Shown: piece by piece, positions 50,401 through 61,187 of the stretch | Layout of the letters: each line of letters begins with the position of its first letter | How positions within the stretch are numbered: the first letter of the stretch is position 1 | Origin: Membranipora membranacea | Taxonomy: Eukaryota > Bryozoa > Gymnolaemata > Cheilostomatida > Membraniporidae | Reading direction: 5' to 3' | DNA: 64,000 nucleotides | Assembly (NCBI GenBank): GCA_914767715.1 | Contig: OU612070.1 | Span: forward strand, 6,527,501 to 6,591,500 | Made by a program: the position numbers and the translations under genes | Notes under the pieces: model-generated | What the model saw: the letters and a program-made list of their open reading frames with translations, nothing else | The model's database searches: none | What the model was told of the DNA's origin: nothing

Positions 50401-53400
50401 TTACTCTCTACCGAAACAAGACCAGCACCAGAACAGAAGGTAGATATGGAGTGACTAATGCTAAGCGAGGGGCAAACATAAGACTGTACCCAGCAAAAAG
50501 TAAATCAAGAGTCATGATGCATCTATTCAAAGTTGAACCTAGGCAATGTCACACCAACAAGCTGCATACAAAAGCTTAATTGCCATCTTTGACCACAATC
50601 TTCTTTTGGCAATTTAAAGACTACCCAAAGACCAATGTATGTTATAGTCAGGCAGTTGCTTATGATAAAGTTATGTCAGATTTGCATGGTAAAACAAGTC
50701 AATGCTCTACTTGGTATGAGTTATTGATGGTGGAAAAGTGCCTCCCATAATGGAAGGTAGCTCTAGTTCTCTGCAATATGATGCCACAGTATCCAGGAAG
50801 TGCTTTTTCCTTGTACTTTGTCTTCTACTTTTTCCAACCTCAATAATTCATGCCAATAGAGCATTAAATTTTTTTACCATGTAATCATAACCAACTGCCT
50901 GACTATGACATGCTTTGGTCTATGGGGAGTCTTTAAGGATGTTCATGCCTTAATTCAAGAATTCCATGCGCTAGTGATGAAACACCAGAAATATTCAACT
51001 GCACTAATTTGTCTACCAATGTCCTCAAATCCAACCAGTATTAGGCGAATATGAAATTTATTAATTATCCGATACTTGGGCTTGAATGCTTAATAGATTT
51101 AAAAATAAGAGAGAGCAGACATGCCAAATAAAATCAGGGGGCAAATAGAATAGAGACAACAAAACAAAGGGTCACGGGTCATACCTTCTAGGGACATTCA
51201 TACTATAACTTCTCCTGGTGTGATTGAAGAAAACAGAGATATAAGGAATTGAGGCCCACAGAAGGGCGGTTCGGGGTATGCAATGATATGTGAGAAAGTG
51301 TGTTTGTAGTAGATGATAGAAATAATAAACGCATCTACCAGCTTGATACACAAATAATGAGTCATGAACATACATGCAATATCATTCTGCTAACTTTTTA
51401 TGGCGGATAATTGCAATTGATGTAAATATCTATAGCATTGGGAGGTAGCAAACATGAACATTTTTTAATTTGAACGACATTCGCCCAATCTGATTCTTAT
51501 CGAGCATTTCAAATACAGGTAGCGTTGTTTCCTCACTGATTAAACAAAATGGACTTTCGAATTTGAAGTTTAAATGACATTCACTCATTTGCATCTTATA
51601 GGACATTTAAAAACATGTAGAGTCCTCACTGAATATAAAACATCAAATTAGAATTAATATGTGTATGTATTTACCTGACTGGAGGAGCCGGTTTAGAAGT
51701 TTTGATGAAGCCAGGGGAGGATGACATCCTCGTGAACTTGTAGGGGTCATGAGCTGACTTCGTACCTCGTGGTGACTGGTAGTGAGAGCTTCTGTTACCT
51801 GAATCAGACTCTGACTCTGACATCTGCAAACATATAAACAACATGGATTCAATTATTAGAGAAAGCGTCATATCTTGCAGGTGGTGAATGACCATGTATA
51901 TATTTGACCGCAGAAAGTTTTTCATTAAAAGATAGAATACAAGCAGTAAGGGAGTGCAACTTGTTGTATAGCATGTTTAGTTATAGTCAGATAAATTCCT
52001 CTGGAGCTGATATGAAAAAAATCACAAAACATTTTGCACTAATTAAGCTCTTAAAATATCACCCACCCTCGGAGGGTCATTAGAGCGATGCCTGTGTCTC
52101 CTATCCACACTGTTCTGAGTAATTACGGGGGCCTGGTAGTGGACCCGCGAGTCACTGAGATATCTGTCTCTGGGTACTCTGTGACCTGCAGGAGCGTAGT
52201 TAGAGGCAGATCTAGGAGCGTAGATAGAGTTAGAGAACTGATCAGCGTGCTCACTACTAACACTACCACCATGAGAGGGCCTCTGCTGAGCCGCGCCGGC
52301 AGTGAACGAGGGGAGGCTACTCTCATCCTCATTGGCTGAAAAATAACAACAATTACACAATGAAAAAGAGTATAACTACCTCCAAATATACAAGGTTTGG
52401 AGAACATTTTTGTGCGCGTGGTTTAATGTATTCTCAGGAGAAGAAAAGACTGGGTGTATAAACTGGTATACAGAGATAACTGAGCAAAGCTTTCAAGGAA
52501 CTGTCTCGTCTTGTTTTAGTTTCGATATACATGGATATATGACATTAGGAGTTAAGTTGTGTCTTATCCTCACCGAGACTTGGATCAGAGTTAGCCCTGG
52601 TCATATTACACTCCAGAGTGCTTGAGTTGTACATCTGGTCCGATGTTCGGCTGGTGTCCATATCGCTCTCAGGCGAGGCCACGTAACTCATACGGTTGGC
52701 CATTGGGAAGAGGAAGTCGTCGGCCATGTTTTCTGTAGGCTTATATTCTGACATCCAAATAGACCTGACCTGCTCTTTAGCTACTGCCTCCCTCAACTGT
52801 AAGAGAAATTATTTGCTACATGCAAATTCAACAGACATAGATATTTGTAAATATTTGAACCAAGAGGTTACAAAAATAGGCTGATCGGGATAGAAAGTCA
52901 ACAAGGTAGGTTCTGTGTCTGCGTCCTAAATGTAAAAAAAAATTCAATTTTCTTACCTGGGTGAACCAATCTTGTACAGGACTGAGCTCGATCTCTTTAG
53001 TGAATATGTGTGGATAGGCTCTCTCAATCCTCTGACTTTGCTCAAAGAATTTTTTACTGGCTTTCGCTGCCACGGCTGAACATTTCATCCGCAAATCTAT
53101 CATTAGAAAACACACAAGGTATACAATCACCTGTTAGACGGGGGTCTGAAACTGACCTACCAAATATACAACTACCTAATCTACCTATAGTTGAAAGTTT
53201 GCTCGACAAAACATGCTTTGAACCTCTAGCAAAATGTATCACAAAGCTGAGGAAATACAGAACAGGACATCATGTAATTATCATTTTTCAGTTTGACCTT
53301 GACATACCTTTGACGACTTCTTTCTTGTCAGTTTTGAGGTTGATCACTATAGGATAATATTGAGCATAGTTGAGCTTATCTACAGCACCGGGGACTACAT

Positions 53401-56400
53401 CGAGCACACAATGCTTCCCTAGGTCTATCACAGCGCGAATACATCCCAACTGTAAATATAAAAAACCTTATTCATTTATGTGGTTCATGAGAACAGCTAG
53501 GGTCTCCTTTTTTTAAGCCAACGTTCCTTCAAGGGATGGTCAATCAGTCATCTCATGATTGGATGTCAAAACAGACCCCAAGATAATCTACAGCTTTTGA
53601 ACATATTCCAGAGGGCTATTTACAGGCATCTCATAGCTATAAACCTGGTGTTAACAATGTTTTGTTTTTCCACAAATTGTTTGTGATTCTTCGTGCTTCC
53701 ACCCAAAATGTTAATACCCCTGTCAGCGGTCTGTAGTTCAGATCTCAAAAGAAAATAATGAAGAAAAGCCAATTTGATGGATAATACCATATTGAGAAAT
53801 GCATAGGCGATCCAACTTCCAACTACAGGAGATGGCAATGGCAATTATCTTAAAATCAAACCCGCTGATTATTGTCCGTAGTTTAAGCTACAGGGTGAAA
53901 GAAAGGATATATATTACAAACCTTAACTATACCAGATTTGGATATCTCCTCATCTGGCCCTCCGTCCAGCGTGCTCGGGGGAGACTCGTAAAGATCGTTA
54001 ACTTCTCGGAGCAATCTCTCCTGAGCTATGTCTGATACACCGCCGTATATCACCACAGGTCTCATAAAACCGGCTATAAGAAGAAAGAATATGCTGAAAG
54101 CGGCTATTTAAACTTAAAACGGCATAACAATAACTTAATATTGAAATTCAATCGAGGACTGAGGCTAACTAATGTGATTAGATTTTAGCCCACCGTACCA
54201 AAGTTATAAGGGCGATACATGGCCTGAGATGTTCGATTTTTTTCATCGGTTTAAAGTTGTGCAGAGGAGAAGGGAAATGTAATACACCGGGTGATGAAGG
54301 AATATTATAGTTATACTTACGCTCGCGAAGTACAATCCTCTCATAAGGGGGGTGTTTGGTGGCTTCTTTAGCTAAAACAAGGAAGACAAAAGTGTGACAG
54401 ATCACTTGTCTCGATGTGAAAAATAGTTTGAGCTTCCAAACTCTTGCCCAGTCCACCTGTCCACCTCTCTGATGGGATAATGCTGGCTGGCAGGCAGGCA
54501 GAATGTTTGACACATTATTTATAAAAGAATTAACCTCACACTAATCAGCAGAAATGAAATGATTCCAGCATGAGAAAACACCAAAATATTTGAGCAGTGT
54601 TAATTTGGCAGATTTTGCGATCTCCAGAATTTACCAGGTAGGAAATAAATAAGTTTTAGTGTAAATGATCACAAGTGCGACAACTCATGGACAAGAAAAT
54701 GAGGAAAAATTGAGTCAAAAAAGCAGCAGAGCACTTTGTTAGCAAACAGCAGCAGCACTGAACCAGCACTTACTTGCTTCTTCTAAATCCATGAAAAGAT
54801 GAAACATAGGTCGTAAGGTCAAAAGGTCAAGGTTAAATAGTAGAAATTCTCTCGATAGAACAATACTACACCATTGCAGTACGTAACAATCAATTATAAC
54901 TAAGACCAATAATCAGAAAATATATTATGGTAAAATGGTGAACGCACGCTAACCAGAAGTTGCACACTCTTGCCATGCAGGCCTAAAAGGCTTCGCGAAG
55001 ATGTTTCGAGTAATATTGCCAGCTCAGATATACATAACGCATAAATATTTTTTCTCAGTTAGGCTTCCAGTACATAAGTAAATAAAGAATTATAATTTTC
55101 AGCTACCATGTTGGAATGGCTTGCACTTACCGAATACGACATCCTCCCAGTGATCTCTACCGAGAGATTTGGACCTCTTCTGACTTTTTCTCCTGAATAT
55201 ACTTCCTCTACCAGGCTTGTCTCGCTCATCCTTAGGTTTACGGAATGCTTCGGCACGAGCTTTATTAGGGATAACTCCTCGTCCTCCAGTCTCGTCATTC
55301 TTACTGTCTAGTCTCACAACATTCCATTCACCTAAAGAGACATATGAGATCTTAGTATCACAGTGATTAAGTTGACAAAATTATCCAACTCAATCAACTT
55401 GTTTTGTAATTTATTAATATAATGACGATTATGCGACTCAATCTATTCCCAGGATTCTTTACAGCTATCAAGAGATCATCATCTAACTTAAGAATGGTAT
55501 GTTCTTGTCAGTAACTCATGTTTGTTTAATAATTCAGTAGCCTGTATTTATACTTACCAATAACACCCGAGCGTAGTGTGTCCGTCACTTTAAATAAATC
55601 TCCTGGTTTGAAGGAAAGATGATTAGATCCTTTAGGAGCTTCATATGTCATATGTGTTCTTATGTGGAATGAGTCGCCTGAAATATAGAATGCACTTGAA
55701 TAAGTAAAGCTGTTCTACAGGGCACCCATGTACTTTTTTACATAGACTGAGAACTTAACCTTCTATATAAAATAAGACTATGCTAATGCCAACGCTGCCT
55801 CAAAGTAAAATTATGAACTATGTATTTAAATATCTTCTGTGGTGCAACTGAAAAACAAGGAGGCGCAATATATATAAAATACTGTGTCGCTTTACGAAGA
55901 AAAATATACTTCCGGACAGCTATTGTGACTGGGTATGAGTATGATTATTACCCGAGTCATTTCCTGTGTTAGCGAGCACACGTCTGAATTCTGTTATTCT
56001 ATTCCTTAGCACCAGATCGACCCTCTCATCTAGGTTCATGATCTTCAGTACAGCTTCCTCACGAGTCATACCCCGGGTGGGCTGTCCATCTATCTGTTAT
56101 ACATATATAATAATCACATAATAATACACATACACGAGCACTTGAGTTGTCCACACTTTATATGAGAGAAGACAACTAACAGGTCAACAAGGGAAAACAA
56201 TCAACAGCTGAGGTGCTTTGATTGATTGATAATGAAATCTTCTTTACCCTAGAAACTGACCAGAACTAGATCTTAAGCTTTCTGAGACTCACTTTAATGA
56301 TTTCGTCACCCTCCCTGACTCCCTCTCTTTGTGCTGTGGATGCATCTTGTACTCCAGCTATGAATATTCCTGTATGATTACCTCCAGCTATTCTCAGTCC

Positions 56401-59400
56401 AGCTCCTCCTCCCTCCTTGTTATAAGCTACATATCTGGTCTCACCGCTAAAATCAACAATCACAGCATTATCGTTCATGTTAAACAGACAAGTATATACA
56501 TACAGGTAGGACAGAAATACTTAATAAAAAGCAAAATATTTCGGCAGCAAACCCACCGATAATTTGGGTATTTATAACAACAGAACTGAACAACTTTCCA
56601 GAAGAAACAGTCGGATATACATACATGCTGTTACATGCTCTCTTCCCAGGCACATACATGCATACGATACATCTGGTTCCCAATGCAATGAACTTCAACT
56701 GTTTTCATATTTAAACAAGGTCTGTGACCTAAATGTCAAGCTGGTAACATATTTGTAAGGCTACTGTGGACTCATTATATCATGTAGCAATTGAGAGGCC
56801 AATGTATTAGAAGGTATGGTCACAGATGGCTGAGATAGTTTGGTGTAAAAATTTTGATAATGCCTACACTGTACTACTAGTATTATAAGATTGATCATTT
56901 TTTACAGAGAACGGACAGGAGTGAGAGCGGGTTTAGCTTGTTCAGGGTAAGACAACTCAAGAAAAGGAAAAGTAATATCATAAGGAACATATATTATCTG
57001 AATTGTACAATTGAAGAGAGTGGCAGTGGGCATTTCTATCCAGTTAGAATTTTAGTTGAAAATCAGATTTTTTTACTCAAATATTGTTACCAGTACATTT
57101 CACAAAAATTACCATAAACATCAATATTAACCAAAAGCGTCACCTGGTAAACATTCGTAAACGTTATTGACAATTATGTCTGTGCTTTGCTCATGGTTAT
57201 TGAACAGTAGCCTGTCTTGACAAGCGTGTCAAGACAAGCTTATCGAACAGGTGATAGAACACTATGAATACAGAAGTCCATCATTAACCCAGAAAGTATT
57301 AGAGTTTCATAGAGAATAGAGATTTGTAGAGGTATAATTTGTTATCATACAATGTCAAGGTTGTTTATCATTACCGGTAGTACTGAGCGCTCATCAGTGA
57401 ACCACTGCTCACAGATCTGAGCGATCTAACGATAATATGAACAATTTAAATATTAGGGACTCGTAGAAATCACGGGTTTATCCAAAGCTATCCACTTATG
57501 AAAATGAGGATTGGATCACAATTATTTAGTTCGAGTTTTTTGGACATTCTTCACCCAATCTCCATGGCAAGGAGACTCTTTTTTCATCGCATTAGAAACA
57601 AACAACAACAGATAGTGCAGTGTGTGTGAAGTTGGTAGGATTGCTAAGCGTTCGTTTTACGAGCACCGCTGTGTGAATTTGAACTTTTGATCCCTCATCA
57701 TATACAGATAAGAGGACGTTATGCACTCACCCGTAGTAGTCTCTAGCCTCGTATACAGGTTGTGCAGGCTCTATAGTACCTCCATGTATGGATTGTATCA
57801 TCGAGGCGTCTGGTGTTCTATAAGGACTTTGTATATCAGGCACCCTAAAACCAACAAGAGAAGACAACATAAATATTTTTAACAATAAATAATATAACAT
57901 TCATTTTTTAATAATAATAATAATTCATTTTTGACGGATAGGCAGCAATTTGTATGCTTGGGTAACTCTCAATCCACCCCTTTAAACTGTGATATTGGAT
58001 GCCCTCAGGGTTGTGTGCTTTCACCAATTTTATTTTCTATATACACCGATTTTATTCAAACAGAGCATGAGAGTATCAAGATTTTAAAATACGCTGATGA
58101 CATGGCAATCATAGGGCTTTTAGATTTTAAAACTGATGCATCCTTTTATTGTGATGCCATTGAGGAAGTTTTAGAGAAATGCAAATCTGTCAATCTTTTA
58201 ATTAATGCCAAGAAGACTAAAGAGATGGTCCTGAGCTTCAGTAGAACGCATGCTATTTATGATTATTTATTTATCAATGGCAGTCCAATTGAGAAAGTGG
58301 AGCATTTTAAATACCTTGGTGTTATTTTTAGCAACAGTCTCAAATGGCATGAACACTGTACTTATATTAACAGTAAGCTACGCTCTAGATTTTTTGCTTT
58401 TTCAAAGTTTAAACACTTCAAACCCAGCATCTTACAGCAGGAGCATTTTATCAAAACTCTAATTTTTCCGATTTTAGCATACAATATCATATCGAGCTTT
58501 GGTATTTTTCATCTAATGCTAATGACCGTGCTAGACTGTTAAAGCTTTTTAATCGGAACAGATTTGCTATTAACATGGACGACTTTGTGGCCCAACGCAT
58601 TTATAAACTAGCCACCAATTTTATTGAGTTCAATGATCACATTTTAAATCATTGTTATAGTTGTCCAAGGAGTAATTACATAATGCCTAAGATACATACG
58701 AGCAGATTTTTACAGAGTTTTGTACCAACTAGTATAAAAGTTTTAAACAACAGAGCATTCCATGAATAATTGTATTTTGTCTTTGACAAAAATACCTAAT
58801 AAATCTAAATCTAAATATAACCATAAACAATACATATTCATATGTTTGTGATTATCACATACTTCCTCTTTGCTGAGTCTTATCACCCTTATTTACACAA
58901 GTATATATCTATGACTAAAAACCAGGTGTATGAAAACTGGGCAGGAACCTGGCTCACGTATAATTCCCAAGTTATTCTGATAACTTCTCAACAATGACTG
59001 ATAAAACAAAAACATCCTTAAGCTATTGTGTATCTATGCAATGCTGGCCAGGCACCCAGACAACTGGGAATTTCTATTCCTGTTGTGACTCTTTTCATGC
59101 CATGACTCATGAAACTTTTCTGGGACTGGCCTATATGAAAAAGCACAGTATTTTCACCATAACTAAGATACAAATTTCATTTGATTGCTGAGCATATCAA
59201 AGCTCTCAGGAACTGTCTATACAGCTTTTACACTTCCAAAATCAATAGTTTCACATAAAAATCAATGTACAGAGACACGTACACTAAATGTTTGTGTGGC
59301 AGGATGTCAGCAGGTTATAGACCTTTAGATATACTTACCTGTAGGGAGAATTGATTGGTTCTGAAGAGTTAACAAATGAGTTAATACTGGGTTTGACATA

Positions 59401-61145
59401 ATCGGCTTTATCGTGCTGAGAGTTTGACGAGTAGACATTATCTGACTTAGGAGTGAACTTTGTGTAGTCTAGGTCACTGTAGGAAGGAGGAAAACAGCAA
59501 TAAAATAATACTGGCGTCGAAAAAAAACTTTTCCTATAAATATTTTCAGTCATGTATTTTTTTGTTGATGGTTGGAACAAACCCCAATCAGTAGTTGTTG
59601 AGGTTAAAAATGGAATAGACGTTGGTTTATATTCTAGATAATAACAATGTCAATTTGTGGAAATTTGTCAGCATTGTACAAGGTCAGGAATTTTGAACAG
59701 GGGCAGAGAATGGAGGGAGGACTTGCCTGTTTTGGCGTTTATGCAGAAGATTAGTAACAGACGGCGCCCTGGGAGGCTTTTTCAGGGTGAGCTGGAGTTT
59801 ATCTTTAGATTTCTCCACCTGCCTCCTGGCATCTTGTAGTGAGATTGCTTCTACGCTTATATTATTTATCTGGATCGGGAGAGAGAAGTGATTATAATTG
59901 TAAGGGCAGGATAATCTTGTCTACATACTGGATAAATTAGTTGAGGAGTGGATATGACAGATGTTGCAATTCTTAAATCAGAATTGGGATGAATGTGTAT
60001 CAAATCAAAGATTTTGAATAGTATGACATATGATACAAAATTAGATTATTTTCACAAAACACCATTCTAAGTTTGGTCGATAAGATATCACGATTTCTGT
60101 ACGCCTTTGGATACGAAAAGTTCAATCAATAAAACACTGTATGTGCAGGTAGTGAACTGATTGTATAATATTTTTCAGCACATGTAGCTAAGGATGAATC
60201 AGTAGCATGGTCACGCGGCTACAAGGCTAATGAATCAGATTTAGCTCAGCCGTTACCTTTAGGATTGTGTCCCCTTCCTTTATGGCACCATCGAAAGCAG
60301 CTAGTGAGTTGCTGACAATTTCTTTAACATAGAACTTACAGCCTAATATTATCCCGTATTCTACAAAGCAATAATTAAACTACGTATATTTTTATTCAAA
60401 AAAAAAGGATAAAGGAGCCTATTTTGCGAGCTAACTCTTGAGCATACCAAATTTACAAAAATATTAGCATAGAGTCTGTCTGGATAACAATTTTGGAGGA
60501 CTTGGGACGAGAGAGCGCTTTCTGCCTGCCAACTGGGCTCTGACACATGGGGGCTTCCTCATAATTTGAAAACAAAATAATCTCATCTCAACTGGAAACA
60601 GGACAGACTTAAAGGAGTAACTGTTGGAGCCCAAAATTTTGTGACAAACTTACCATCTTTTTTATTGCGTTTTTGTAGGGCTATTTTGGTAGGTTGTAAG
60701 GCCAGAGGATCAGGTATAAGTATTTTCCGTTTGACTACCAGCTCCACTTGATTGCCGCTGTCTTTAAGTAGAGCTATGGCCTCTGAGTGCTCTACCTCCT
60801 CCAAACTAACACCATTCACTGATAATACTCGATCATTTATTCTGTAAATACAAACATGACATCATCATATCTTTTCCTCTTTCATGATTAGCAGAATATT
60901 CAAGTAGTGGATATTATCTGCATTTTGAGTAGAAAACAATTTATATTATTGTCATAGTGCCACTGCAATCATCATTGTAGTCAACAGAATAAATTCTTTA
61001 ATACTATTTTGGCTATGAGATTTGAATTGGATGTCTATTTAATTGCATTATGGGAAGTCCACTGCCATGCCATCATCTATTCCACTGGAAACCACTCCCA
61101 AGTAATACATCTATCTCTGACTATTTGAACCGCCGCGTGCATATC

Positions 61146-61187
<42 letters not shown>

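Noticed and set aside
52088-52407. Overlapping frames on both strands in ZO exon 18
   Set aside because: Only the frame continuous with neighbouring ZO exons (SLANEDESS ... NDPPR) keeps phase; the others are shadows.
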